DNA of 64,000 nt from Ferruginivarius sediminum (GCF_003344765.1 NZ_QPMH01000006.1:1-64000), one strand, 5' to 3'; shown: positions 18,080-27,252, counted from the stretch's first letter. Translations and numbers: made by a program. Notes: generated by a model not told the origin, from the sequence alone.

Positions 18080-19171
18080 CTATCGCACGAAACGAATACG
18101 ATGGCGGATCAGGAATTCCGAGGCAGCTACGCAGATCACAATCGTCGCCTGGATCAGCTGCACGATCGAAAATGGAATCTGGTAAAAAATCTGCAGGCTC
18201 TGTCCTGCTACCATCAGTGCCGAGATCAGAAATGCGAAGAACACGACAGCGATCGGATTATTCCGAGCCAGAAAGCCAATCAGAATTCCGGAAAATCCGT
18301 AGCCAACGAAGAACGACTGGGTCATACGGTTGTCGATGCCCGCGCTGATGGCGAAGCCCGCCAGCCCCGAGAGCGCCCCGGACGCGAGCACGGCCAGGAT
18401 CGTCAATACCGCGACATTGACGCCGATCGCGCGAGCCATCGCAGGATTCGCGTAAACGAACTTCATCAGGAAGCCGAACCGACTTGCAGCAAAGATCCAC
18501 GCCACGATCACCACGAAGACCATCGCGATCGCCACAGACGTGCTGATATTCAGCCAGCCCGTACTCCCAAGGCGCTCGACATGCTCGTAGATCTTGGAGT
18601 TCGGGAAGGCAGTTACCGGATCCTTCCATGGCCCATAGAGCAGGTGTAATAAGAAGTTGAGCGCAATATAGTTCATCAAAAGCGTACTAATGATCTCGTT
18701 TATCCGCAGCCGCAGCCGTAGATAAAGTGGCAGCGCTATCCAAATCATGCCAGCCAGCATGGCGGCAGCGCCCATCGTGAACAGACGCAGTTCAGGCGGG
18801 CCGATGTCCGCATTGGCGACGAGGGTGGCGCCGATCGCGCCGAAAATGACCTGACCCTCGATTCCAATATTCCAGAACCGGGTCTTGAAGGCGATCGCGG
18901 CGGAGAGGCCGACGATTACCAGCGGCGCCGCGCGGTCAAGCACATTGCCCATACTGCGGCTGCTCGTGACGATCGAGATGACGAATTCGTTCAGTAGCGC
19001 AGAAACGCTGACGCCGACCGATACAAGAATCAACGCGGAGACCAGAAGGCCCAAAAGCAGTCCCGCGGCCAGGAGAGCGACTTGCTGGGGTACCGGCGCA
19101 TGCTCGCGTATTTCGAGATTGATCCGAGACAGCAGGCTGCGATGCGATCTTGCAACGGCGCTATCAGGCAT
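18080..19171 (-). CDS. ABC importer permease, nucleoside/BMP type (first subunit)
   Basis: 363 residues with about 8-10 hydrophobic helices and the conserved FWNIGIEGQVIFGA and GYGFSGILIGFLARNNP segments of nucleoside and purine BMP-type permeases (NupP/YufP class). The start overlaps the ATPase stop by 8 nt. With the second permease, the double ATPase and the BMP protein it completes a four-part importer. Substrate is inferred from family and context: nucleosides or bases. Confidence 0.87.
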   Translation of the reverse strand: MPDSAVARSHRSLLSRINLEIREHAPVPQQVALLAAGLLLGLLVSALILVSVGVSVSALLNEFVISIVTSSRSMGNVLDRAAPLVIVGLSAAIAFKTRFWNIGIEGQVIFGAIGATLVANADIGPPELRLFTMGAAAMLAGMIWIALPLYLRLRLRINEIISTLLMNYIALNFLLHLLYGPWKDPVTAFPNSKIYEHVERLGSTGWLNISTSVAIAMVFVVIVAWIFAASRFGFLMKFVYANPAMARAIGVNVAVLTILAVLASGALSGLAGFAISAGIDNRMTQSFFVGYGFSGILIGFLARNNPIAVVFFAFLISALMVAGQSLQIFYQIPFSIVQLIQATIVICVAASEFLIRHRIRFVR

Positions 19172-20741
19172 GGCCGGTCATCGCCTTTCCTATGGCATTG
19201 CGGTCGGCGGGAGCATCGAACTCTGCGACGATCGCCCCCCGGCTCATCACGCCGATGCGGTCGGACATCAACAGGATCTCGTCCAGATCCTCGCTGATCA
19301 GAATGACCGTACCGCCACGGTCGCGGGCATCGTGCAGGTGCTCATGAACCGCGGCAGCCGCCCGCACGTCGAGACCGCGGCAAGGCGAATGCGCGATCAC
19401 TATCGAAGGGGCACGGGAGAACTCGCGCGCGAGGACGAGCTTTTGCGCATTGCCGCCCGACAGTAATCCGGCTTTTTGATGCAGTGCGCGCACACCCCGT
19501 ACGTCGAACGCCTTCACGGCCTCTTGGGTCGACGCGCGCATCCGCCGTTTGTCGATCTTGAAGGGGGAGCCGAAATCGCCCGCAAGCACCGCGCTTACGG
19601 AAAAATTCTCCATGATCGTCAAGTCATTCGCGAGTCCATAGTGCGCCCTGTCGGAATGGATGCATGCGAAACCCAATTCACGCAACGCGAGCGGGGTTTC
19701 GCCATCAAGAGCACCGTGTCCGGCTAGCAGGATCCTGCCCTGGTCATGGCGCATCAGGCCGGTGAGCAGTGCGGCGAGCCGGCTCTGGCCATTACCGCCA
19801 ACGCCGGCGATGCCGTAGATCTCACCCTCACGGACGGTGAAATTGACATCCGAAATGGGCGCGTCATCGCCGCCGCCTGCTTGACTGACTCCTTTTAGGA
19901 CAATTTTCGGATCGCCGATGTTGCTGGAGGGGTAGCGACGTTCGACGATTGTCTCCCCCACGATCATGGAGGTCAGTTGGGTGGTATCGATGTCGTTCGG
20001 GGCGACCGTGCGGACCATCTTGCCGGCGCGCATCACGGTGATCCGATCGGCGTAAGTAAGCGCTTCGCGCAGCTTATGGGTGACGAAGACGACGCTGTTG
20101 CCCTCCGCCGCGAGACCGGCCATCGCGGTGAACAGGCGGTCCGCTTCGGCGTCAGTCAGGACCGCTGTCGGCTCATCCAGAATGATGATGCGGGCGTCGG
20201 CCGTGAGGATTTTCAGGATTTCCACCCGCTGCTGCTCCGAGATCGACATCTCGCCCACTGGCCGATCCAGATCGATGCCGAACCCGATGCGCTCGGCTAT
20301 TTCCGTGGTGCGGTCGCGCAACTTCGCCATGGACCGTCGGTAGTTGCCGTGACCGTTTTCGAGCTGGATGTTCTCCAATGCGGTGAACGTGTCCACCAGT
20401 CTGTAGTGCTGGTGGACCATACCGATCCCCAAGCGATGGGCGACGCTGGGATTGTCGATGATCACGGGCGAGCCATTGAGCGCGACGGTCCCGGAATCGG
20501 AGGTATAAAGGCCGGCGACCACATTCATCAGCGTAGATTTGCCGGCGCCGTTCTCCCCCAAAAGGGCGTGCACTTCCCCCCGGCGCAGATCGAAACTTAC
20601 ATCATCAAGCGCCACGTAATCGCCGAAGCTCTTGACGATGTTCGTCAATTGCAAGGCACGGGGGGCAAGTGCGGCCAAGCCAGTGGCCGCACATGACGCC
20701 TGTTCCGAGATCGGCGCGGCGGTGGTGGACAGGGACGTCAT
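19164..20741 (-). CDS. ABC importer double ATPase, nucleoside/BMP type
   Basis: 525 residues carrying two ABC domains in tandem, as in sugar and nucleoside importers. The first has a full Walker A (GENGAGKS, about 62-69), signature SISEQQR and ILDEPTAVLTD. The second has the degenerate P-loop GVGGNGQS typical of this class and signature LSGGNAQK. I start at the ATG at 20741, which overlaps the BMP gene stop as ATGA; a TTG/ATG further upstream would add a non-conserved leader. It energises the two permeases that follow. Confidence 0.9.
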   Translation of the reverse strand: MTSLSTTAAPISEQASCAATGLAALAPRALQLTNIVKSFGDYVALDDVSFDLRRGEVHALLGENGAGKSTLMNVVAGLYTSDSGTVALNGSPVIIDNPSVAHRLGIGMVHQHYRLVDTFTALENIQLENGHGNYRRSMAKLRDRTTEIAERIGFGIDLDRPVGEMSISEQQRVEILKILTADARIIILDEPTAVLTDAEADRLFTAMAGLAAEGNSVVFVTHKLREALTYADRITVMRAGKMVRTVAPNDIDTTQLTSMIVGETIVERRYPSSNIGDPKIVLKGVSQAGGGDDAPISDVNFTVREGEIYGIAGVGGNGQSRLAALLTGLMRHDQGRILLAGHGALDGETPLALRELGFACIHSDRAHYGLANDLTIMENFSVSAVLAGDFGSPFKIDKRRMRASTQEAVKAFDVRGVRALHQKAGLLSGGNAQKLVLAREFSRAPSIVIAHSPCRGLDVRAAAAVHEHLHDARDRGGTVILISEDLDEILLMSDRIGVMSRGAIVAEFDAPADRNAIGKAMTGHA

Positions 20742-21826
20742 TGCTGGCTGACCACACCGGGGACGAACCAATCCATACTCCACAAATCGGCATCGCTCAG
20801 CACTTCGCCTTCCTCGACGCGGACCGTACCTTTACTGTCGGTGATCGGGCCGGCGAAAATTTGCTTACCGTCGATAAGGGCCTCCCGCTCCGCCATTACT
20901 CGCGCTTCCAGGCCTTCGGGCACCGCGTCGCCGCAGCACGCGATATCCGCGCCGCCGTCCGCGATCGAAAGGAACGCGCCATTGGGCTCGACCTCCCAGC
21001 CGCCAGCGGCGATCTCCTCGATCTCGGGCGCAAGAAAGCGCTCCCAGACCCAGACAGAAGAACACTGCGTGGCCGCACTGAATTCCGAGAAGTCGCGATG
21101 GTGGCCAGTACCGTAAATGCCTTTTTCCTGCGCCACGATCTGCGGCGTAGGCGTATCGACATGCTGGCCGATCACGTCAATGCCTTGTTCCACAAGCGCT
21201 TCGGCGGCAGCGCGTTCCTTGACAGGATCATTCCAGGCGCCGGTGAAAACAACGGTGACCGTCGCATCCGGATTGATTTGCCGCGCACCCATCAGGTACG
21301 CGTTAACGGTCCAGTTCACGAGGCCGTAGGGGTTGGCGCCCACAAAGCCAAGCTTGCCGCTTTCGCTCAACCCGCCGGCGACCATGCCGCACAAATACTG
21401 GCTTTGATAGGTCCGGCCGTAAAAGGATTGCAGGTTGTCAGAATTCGTGGTGCCGGCCGCATTCAGAAACGCAACATCGGGATACTCGGCCGCGAGTTCC
21501 TTGAACGTATCGGAATACCCGAAAGCCGAGCCGATGATCACATTAAAGCCGCGGTCTATAAACGTCTCCACGGTGGGACGGATAGCGGCAGCATTTTCCG
21601 GTACATTCTCCACAACCGGGATACGAAGGCCCAGTTCCTTTCCTACCTTGGCACGCGCCTCGTCCAGCGCCTGCGACCAGCCACCGTCATTCTTGTTGGA
21701 AAGGAGGACCAGCGCCGGTTTCGGATCATCCGCGAGCGAGAAGCTTTTCGCACTATCGGCCATGGCGGTCGACAAGCCCGGCAACGCCAGCAGAAATGAG
21801 CAAGTAAGCGCGAGTTTCATTTTCAC
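20738..21826 (-). CDS. BMP-family periplasmic binding protein (nucleoside importer)
   Basis: 362 residues with a clear signal peptide (basic start, hydrophobic core, AMA cleavage region near 23). The mature part shows BMP/PnrA-type motifs: GFNVIIGSAFGY, YLCGMVAGGLSESGKLGFVGA and VDTPTPQIVAQEKG. Members bind purine nucleosides, or purine and xanthine derivatives, in the periplasm and deliver them to the permeases. It is encoded directly between the hydroxylase large subunit and the ATPase, so transporter and hydroxylase should be made together; the importer probably brings in the hydroxylase substrate. Confidence 0.88.
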   Translation of the reverse strand: MKMKLALTCSFLLALPGLSTAMADSAKSFSLADDPKPALVLLSNKNDGGWSQALDEARAKVGKELGLRIPVVENVPENAAAIRPTVETFIDRGFNVIIGSAFGYSDTFKELAAEYPDVAFLNAAGTTNSDNLQSFYGRTYQSQYLCGMVAGGLSESGKLGFVGANPYGLVNWTVNAYLMGARQINPDATVTVVFTGAWNDPVKERAAAEALVEQGIDVIGQHVDTPTPQIVAQEKGIYGTGHHRDFSEFSAATQCSSVWVWERFLAPEIEEIAAGGWEVEPNGAFLSIADGGADIACCGDAVPEGLEARVMAEREALIDGKQIFAGPITDSKGTVRVEEGEVLSDADLWSMDWFVPGVVSQQ

Positions 21827-21872
21827 GACTGCGTCTCCTATCGGTTAGCCTGCTTGTTCGCGTCGTTCTTTT

Positions 21873-24278
21873 TTAATCGGGAGGCTGGGCCGTACCCTGC
21901 GGCAGTGCCTCCAAGATCATGTCCGGCGTCACCGGCGTGTAGTGGAACTTCGACCCTGAGACGTGGCTGACCGCGTCGGCGAGGCCCGAGGCGACGGTGG
22001 CGCCCACAGCGATGCAACCGGCCTCGCCCACACCTTTGACCCCGAGCGGGTTCAGCGGCGAGGGCGTTTCGAGATGTTGAATCTCGATATCGGGAATCTC
22101 GGTGGCGTACGGAATCAGAAAATCCACGAAATTGGCGTTCGTCAGGTTCCCGTCGTCGTCGAACTCGATATGCTCGAAGAGTGCGCCGCCGATACCCTGG
22201 GCCAGGCCGCCCATGACCTGACCCTCGACGATCGTGGGGTTGATCATGTTGCCGCAGTCGTGGATGCAGACGTATTTGTGAAACACGACCCGGCACGTTA
22301 CCGGGTCTATTTCCACGATCGCGGCATGAACTCCGTAAGCCCAAGTGGCGCAAGAAGGGCTGAAATAATCCGTCGCTTCAAGTCCCGGATGCTGGCCTTC
22401 GGCCAGGGGCGGGCCATCATGCTTACTGGCCGGTGCGAACTGCGTGGCGATCTGGGCCGCCTCGTTAAACGCGTAGCGCAGGGGGTTGGTCGCGGTCGCG
22501 ATGGTAGAGTATGCGATTTTACGGTTCGTTCCCTTGACCGAGGCGTAGCCATCGGTGAGTTCGATCTCATCCGTGGGCGCTTCCAGCATATTCGCGGCAG
22601 CTTCCACGAGCTGCTGGCGAACCACTTTCGCGGCTTTATATATTGCGTTGCCGGAGACAACCGCGGCACGGCTCGCGAAGGTGGCTACGCCCCAGTCGTA
22701 GGCACCAGTGTCTCCCTCCCGGAAAATCACGTCGGAAACATTCACGCCTAGCTGATCGGCGACGATTTGGGCGAAACTCGTTTCATGCCCCTGCCCTTGT
22801 CCGGCGAGGCCGGTATTGACGTAGACTTTGCCCGTAATCGGGTGGATCTTGATATGGCCACCTTCGTAAGGGCCGAGGCCGGTGCCTTCGACATAAAAGG
22901 CCAGTCCGAGCCCCAGATATCGCCCTTCCGCCCGCGCCTCGGCTTGTTTTGCGGGAAAATCGTCCCAACCGATGGCTTCGCGCGCCATCTCCAGTGCGCG
23001 CAGGTATTGACCGCTGTCGTGCTTCACCTGCAGACCATCCGCGAATAGCAAGCCGTCGCGCGCATATGGAAATTCGTCATCGCGAATAAGGTTGCGTCGA
23101 CGGATCTCGAAGCGGTCGATACCCAACTCGTCCGCCAACTGGTCCATGGCCCGTTCGATCGCGAAACAGGCTTGGGGCCGCCCGCATCCGCGATACGGTG
23201 TCACCGGCACCGTCGGCGTATAGACCGCGCGGAAGCGCACCCGAATATTCGGGATCCGATAGGGGCCGGCGATAGAGGTCGAGGCCACCTGCGCGACGGC
23301 GATCCCATACGGGATGAACGCGCCGGTGTCGTGCAGGAAATCGTCGCTCAACGCCAATACTTCGCCTGATTTTGTCGCGTAGAGTTCAATTGTGTGTATC
23401 TGGGTGCGTTCCTGATTCGACCCAATGAAATTCTCTCGACGATCCTCTATGTACTTTATGGGCTTGCCGAGATTAATGGCTGCATAGGGCACCAGAATCT
23501 CGTCGGCATAGGGGAACATGACCTTTTGCCCGAAGCCGCCGCCCACATGCGGGGCGATGACCCGTACCTTGTCTTCGTCGAGATCGAAAAGGGACGCCAG
23601 ACCGCCGCGGACGCCGATCGGAGCCTGAGTACCGTCCCATACGGTCAACTCGCTCGAAACATGGTCGAACCAGGCAGCGACGGTGCGGCACTCCATCGGC
23701 GCCGCGGTGGATCGGTCGACCTGGACTCTTAGCTTTGTCACATGCTCGGCCGCGGCGATGGCGGTGTCCGGATTGCCCGAGACCTGCGTAAAGTCGGCGG
23801 CTATGTTGTTGGGGTGACTTGGATGGACGAGCGGCGCATCGTCGAGGATGGCCTTTTCCATATCCAATTCGACATCCAGCGCATCGTAGTCCACATCGAC
23901 GAGCAATGCGGCGTCCTCGGCCACATAGCGGTTTACGGCCACGACCATCGCCACGGGCTGGCCGACATAGTAGACATCTTCGCGAGCCAACGGCCGTTGG
24001 GTGCGCGCATTATTCATGCTGGGATGCGGGATGAGCAGTGGAAGCTCTCGATCCAGATGCTCGATATTGTCGCACGTGTAGACGGCGACCACGCCGGGAC
24101 AGGCCAGGGCGTCGGACGTGTCGATCGCCTCGATCCTGGCACGGGCAAACGGACTACGAACAAATGCGGCATGAAGTGCACCCGGCAGCGGGATATCGTC
24201 TGTAAATTTCCCTTCGCCTCGCAATAGCTCGGGGTCAATATTGCGGCTTATTTTGGCTCCGAATTGGCGTGTTGACAT
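21873..24278 (-). CDS. Molybdenum hydroxylase large subunit (CoxL/XdhA-like)
   Basis: 801-residue molybdopterin-cytosine-dinucleotide-type large subunit of the xanthine oxidase / CO dehydrogenase family. The conserved GGGFGQK, CIHDCGNMINP and catalytic-Glu region KGVGEAGCIAVGA are present. The CO dehydrogenase loop AYRCSFR is missing; the equivalent region reads PYRGCGRPQ, as in hydroxylases of N-heterocycles and aldehydes. So it hydroxylates a ring carbon using water and passes electrons through the Fe-S and FAD subunits. The ATG at 24278 is preferred for the GGGGTGG upstream; an earlier start would overlap the small subunit. The substrate is likely a pyrimidine or purine given the importer. 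Confidence 0.88.
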   Translation of the reverse strand: MSTRQFGAKISRNIDPELLRGEGKFTDDIPLPGALHAAFVRSPFARARIEAIDTSDALACPGVVAVYTCDNIEHLDRELPLLIPHPSMNNARTQRPLAREDVYYVGQPVAMVVAVNRYVAEDAALLVDVDYDALDVELDMEKAILDDAPLVHPSHPNNIAADFTQVSGNPDTAIAAAEHVTKLRVQVDRSTAAPMECRTVAAWFDHVSSELTVWDGTQAPIGVRGGLASLFDLDEDKVRVIAPHVGGGFGQKVMFPYADEILVPYAAINLGKPIKYIEDRRENFIGSNQERTQIHTIELYATKSGEVLALSDDFLHDTGAFIPYGIAVAQVASTSIAGPYRIPNIRVRFRAVYTPTVPVTPYRGCGRPQACFAIERAMDQLADELGIDRFEIRRRNLIRDDEFPYARDGLLFADGLQVKHDSGQYLRALEMAREAIGWDDFPAKQAEARAEGRYLGLGLAFYVEGTGLGPYEGGHIKIHPITGKVYVNTGLAGQGQGHETSFAQIVADQLGVNVSDVIFREGDTGAYDWGVATFASRAAVVSGNAIYKAAKVVRQQLVEAAANMLEAPTDEIELTDGYASVKGTNRKIAYSTIATATNPLRYAFNEAAQIATQFAPASKHDGPPLAEGQHPGLEATDYFSPSCATWAYGVHAAIVEIDPVTCRVVFHKYVCIHDCGNMINPTIVEGQVMGGLAQGIGGALFEHIEFDDDGNLTNANFVDFLIPYATEIPDIEIQHLETPSPLNPLGVKGVGEAGCIAVGATVASGLADAVSHVSGSKFHYTPVTPDMILEALPQGTAQPPD

Positions 24279-24291
24279 TATCGCCACCCCT

Positions 24292-24825
24292 TCACTTGCG
24301 ATTAAAGTGCTGTGCACTCTTTCGCACAGCCGCGACAATGTTCTTGTAACCTGTACAACGACACAAATTGCCGGAGATCATGTCCCTGATACCTTCATCG
24401 GACAGGTCGAGCTTTTCGCCGCTTTCCAAATGCGCGCGGATGTTCATGATGAAGCCGGGGGTGCAGTAACCGCACTGCAGCCCGTGGCATTCCGCAAAGG
24501 CTTTCTGCAGTTCGCTGAGGGTGCCGTCCTCGGACGCCTCGGACTCGATGGTGCGTAGCTCGGCTCCATCGGCTTGAACGGCGAAAGTCAGGCACGCGCG
24601 GGCCGCGCGGCCATCGATCAAAACCGTGCATGCGCCGCAAACACCGTGCTCGCATCCCACATGAGTCCCGGTTAGCCCCAGCTCGTGGCGAATGAAATCG
24701 GTTAGCAGCATCCTGGGAGAGACATGCCGGGTAACGGTCTGCCCATTGACGGTCATCGTGACCTCGACAGTCGGGTCCGCCGATACGCTGGGAATGTTCG
24801 GGGCGATGGCGGGTTTATGTCTCAT
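24292..24825 (-). CDS. Molybdenum hydroxylase [2Fe-2S] small subunit (CoxS-like)
   Basis: 177 residues with the two cluster sites of this family: a plant-ferredoxin type site CEHGVCGAC plus a downstream Cys, and the second site CGYCTPGF ... CRCTG. It carries electrons from the molybdenum site to FAD. The ATG overlaps the medium-subunit stop as ATGA. About 25 residues precede the conserved start (MTVNGQTV), so translation may begin there instead. Confidence 0.92.
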   Translation of the reverse strand: MRHKPAIAPNIPSVSADPTVEVTMTVNGQTVTRHVSPRMLLTDFIRHELGLTGTHVGCEHGVCGACTVLIDGRAARACLTFAVQADGAELRTIESEASEDGTLSELQKAFAECHGLQCGYCTPGFIMNIRAHLESGEKLDLSDEGIRDMISGNLCRCTGYKNIVAAVRKSAQHFNRK

Positions 24826-25697
24826 GCAATCGCCTCCTTGCGTGCTGAAACCGCCTGGGCCAGGACCTGACGGGTTAGTCCCGCCAGCAAGTGCCGGCGA
24901 TAGGCCTGCGTCACCTGCGTATCATCCGGCGCGGTAACAGCATCCGCGGTCGCGAGGGCTGCCTCCGCCATAGCCGCTTTGTCGGCGCGCCGGCCATTCA
25001 GTGCGTTTTCCGCCGCTGTAAGGCGCACTGGCTTTGAGCCGATGCCGCAGGCGGCGAGCCGGGCGTCGGTGACGATGCCGCTGTCGTCGCAGGAAACGAT
25101 TGCGCCGACAGCAGCGAGGGCGTAATCGCCGCGCCGGCGCGCGAATTCGGCGAAACCGTAACCAGCTCCCCTGGGCAGAGCGGGAAAGCGCGCGCTAACG
25201 ATCAATTCGTCCGAAGCTTTGGCGGTGGTCATATGGAACTTGTAGAACTCCTCTGCGGGGATGGTTCTGGTCCCGGAAACGCTTTGGGCCATGACGCTAC
25301 CGCCGGTCAGGAGGAGGATCATCGGCATCTCCGCCGCCGCATCGGCGTGGCATAAACTGCCCACCGTGGTGCCCCGATTCCGGATCGGCACATGGGCAAC
25401 ATGGGCCAGCGCCAAGCGTAACAGAGGGTTGGCGGCATGAACGGCGGCGTCGAGTTCAAGATCGCGGTGGCGAATGGTGGCCCCGACGACGATCCCGTCG
25501 GACGTTACCTCAACCTTTCGAAATTCCGGGATGCGGTTGATATCAATCAGCGTTGACGGCGAAACGAGGCGGAAATTCATCGCCGGGATAAGGCTCTGTC
25601 CCCCCGCCAAGATCAATGCGCCGGGCGTCTCGTGCAGCTTTTGAAGCGCATCCTGCACCGATTGCGCCGAGCAATAGTCGAAAAGCGGTGGTTTCAA
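24822..25697 (-). CDS. Molybdenum hydroxylase FAD-binding medium subunit (CoxM-like)
   Basis: 291 residues with both FAD-contact motifs of the family, AGGQSLIPAMNFRL near 32-45 and TTVGSLCHADAAAEMP. It accepts electrons from the Fe-S subunit and passes them on, probably to the quinone pool with CoxG help. It is the first gene of the eight-gene cox-transporter operon. A 12-bp-arm palindrome lies 108 bp upstream of its ATG. Order medium-small-large is that of many Cox-like operons. Confidence 0.9.
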   Translation of the reverse strand: MKPPLFDYCSAQSVQDALQKLHETPGALILAGGQSLIPAMNFRLVSPSTLIDINRIPEFRKVEVTSDGIVVGATIRHRDLELDAAVHAANPLLRLALAHVAHVPIRNRGTTVGSLCHADAAAEMPMILLLTGGSVMAQSVSGTRTIPAEEFYKFHMTTAKASDELIVSARFPALPRGAGYGFAEFARRRGDYALAAVGAIVSCDDSGIVTDARLAACGIGSKPVRLTAAENALNGRRADKAAMAEAALATADAVTAPDDTQVTQAYRRHLLAGLTRQVLAQAVSARKEAIA

Positions 25698-25804
25698 AGT
25701 GCCCCCTCCCTTGTCGTTTGCGGCTCTACCCCACTTCCGTGCGCCGGCCGCTTCCTGACGTCGATCCAGTTTCTCATTTTTGGATAGAATGTCCAGAAAA
25801 AATT

Positions 25805-25833
25805 ATCCCATATCCGTTTATCGGATATGGGAT
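25805..25833. promoter_or_regulatory. Perfect 12-bp inverted repeat, candidate IclR operator before coxM
   Basis: ATCCCATATCCG, spacer TTTAT, then CGGATATGGGAT: both arms match perfectly over 12 bp. It lies 108 bp upstream of coxM in an AT-rich stretch, with no U-tract that would make it a terminator. Its TCCGTTTA core returns at 27066-27078 (before iclR) and in part at 14585-14602 (before hyuA). The adjacent IclR-family gene is the obvious candidate binder. Confidence 0.55.
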
Positions 25834-26013
25834 ATGGTTAACAACTATAGACCTGCGGCGCCGAAGATGGAATAAGATCAGCAATATCAATTATTTCGAA
25901 GCGATACATGACAAGCCCGCGCCGCCGCACGAGTGAGACGGCTCACGCGGAATTCCTAGAAGGATCCTGGGTTACGCTTGGCAAGCTTCCCGCCAGGATG
26001 CGGCGGGCGCAAT

Positions 26014-26181
26014 GGGAGCGGCTCTCCCGGCACGCCGACGCAGAACGCCTTCATCGAGAGCCAGAACCGCCGGTTCCCGAACGAATGCCTCAACGAGGCG
26101 GTATTCGCAAACCTGGCGAACGCGGGCGCCCCGATCGCGCGTCGACGGCCGGACGACAACAAGGTGCGGCCGCAATCATAA
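26014..26181 (+). pseudogene. IS3-family transposase (OrfB) C-terminal remnant
   Basis: The peptide GTPTQNAFIESQNRRFPNEC and the following LNEAVFANL, then NKVRPQS, match the end of the IS3-family integrase core, where GKPTQNAFIESFNGRFRDECLNE and the catalytic Glu are standard. Only about 55 residues remain, without the DD residues. It lies on the plus strand between iclR and coxM, separating the regulator from its likely target operon by 530 bp. Confidence 0.75.
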
Positions 26182-26227
26182 ATCTCTTCGTCGAGCGGCC
26201 GCCTTATAACGGCGCGATACGGCGGCG

Positions 26228-27052
26228 TCAGCCGGCGCGCATCTTGGCGGCCAATTCCGGCCGCCAGCCGAGAGCAATTGACGTGGACTGCGCCGTTTCC
26301 AGCAACTTCTCCAGCAGTTGATCCCGCCGTTCGACGTTTTCCATCGCTGATTTCCTGGCCACGAAACATATGCAGGCAACGACGTTACTATTGCGGTCAA
26401 AAACCGGGGCAGCCATTGACGCCGTATGCAACTGAACGTCGGCGATAGTGATCGCGTATTGTCGCTCACGGATCTCTTCGAGCGTCTTGCGCAACTCATC
26501 CGGGTCGGTCTGCGTGCGTGGCGTGAGTGCTTCGAGCCCACTTCCAAGATACTCGTTGATGAAGTCTTCACCCGAGAACGCCAACAACACCAGTCCCTTG
26601 GAACCGGTGTGAAGGGGGAAGTGATAACCGTAAGCTGCCTTCGTGATCTCTTCGTCCGAATGGCTGGAGAGGAGGACGACCGATTGCCTGCCCGACTTTT
26701 CGACCAGTTGGACCGTGATGCCCTTCGTCTTGACCGCTGCTTCGACATAAGGGCGCGCGATTTCGAGCACCCGGTGATTGGCCACATAAGTGGCACCGAT
26801 GAACCACATGCGCGGCCCGATACGATACTGGTTGGTTTCCGGATCGCGTTTGAGAAAACCGCCCTGTTCGAGTTGCTGAAGCGTCCGGTGGAGCGTCGCC
26901 CACGACAAATCCATCGCCTCGGCGATGTCAATCGCCCGCCCGGGCCGGATAGCGATATACTCCAGCACATGCAGCGCTCGGTTCACGCCTTTGAGGGGCG
27001 TCGCCGGGTAGTTTTTTTCGTCCGATGCTACCTTGTTTCGTCTCGGCGCCAT
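26228..27052 (-). CDS. IclR-family transcriptional regulator
   Basis: 274 residues: N-terminal winged helix (GVNRALHVLEYIA, then DIAEAMDLSWATLHRTLQQLE) and a C-terminal effector domain ending with the IclR-type VACICFVARK region. IclR regulators commonly control aromatic and heterocycle catabolism, binding an intermediate. It is the only regulator in the island and is placed head of the cox-transporter operon on the same strand. A TCCGTTTA site 14 bp before its ATG suggests autoregulation. Confidence 0.88.
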   Translation of the reverse strand: MAPRRNKVASDEKNYPATPLKGVNRALHVLEYIAIRPGRAIDIAEAMDLSWATLHRTLQQLEQGGFLKRDPETNQYRIGPRMWFIGATYVANHRVLEIARPYVEAAVKTKGITVQLVEKSGRQSVVLLSSHSDEEITKAAYGYHFPLHTGSKGLVLLAFSGEDFINEYLGSGLEALTPRTQTDPDELRKTLEEIRERQYAITIADVQLHTASMAAPVFDRNSNVVACICFVARKSAMENVERRDQLLEKLLETAQSTSIALGWRPELAAKMRAG

Positions 27053-27065
27053 AATTTTGCCATTC

Positions 27066-27078
27066 TCCGTTTAGCGAT
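27066..27078. promoter_or_regulatory. Operator-like site before iclR
   Basis: TCCGTTTAGCGAT repeats the TCCGTTTA core and, with one base missing, the CGGAT half of the palindrome at 25805-25833. It lies 14 bp before the IclR start codon, where a bound repressor would block its own expression. Confidence 0.4.
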
Positions 27079-27252
27079 CAAGCGCGCCGTCTCGAGCCAC
27101 GAACGTCACGCCGATAGTTCACAAAGCAGATATCATGTTCATATAATAGATATGGTGCAATTGCCACCCCGTTCCCGTTGCAAAGGCCCGCTGAAGGGCT
27201 GCAAAGTACGCCGAGGCGCAGTCCAAAATGCAGAGACCATGCCCGTCGCTGG

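Noticed and set aside
21873..25697. Form I carbon monoxide dehydrogenase (coxMSL)
   Set aside because: The large subunit lacks the AYRCSFR active-site loop and coxDEF are absent; a general N-heterocycle hydroxylase fits better.
25805..25833. Transcription terminator
   Set aside because: The hairpin is AT-rich, not followed by a T-tract on either strand, and lies upstream of coxM rather than after a gene.
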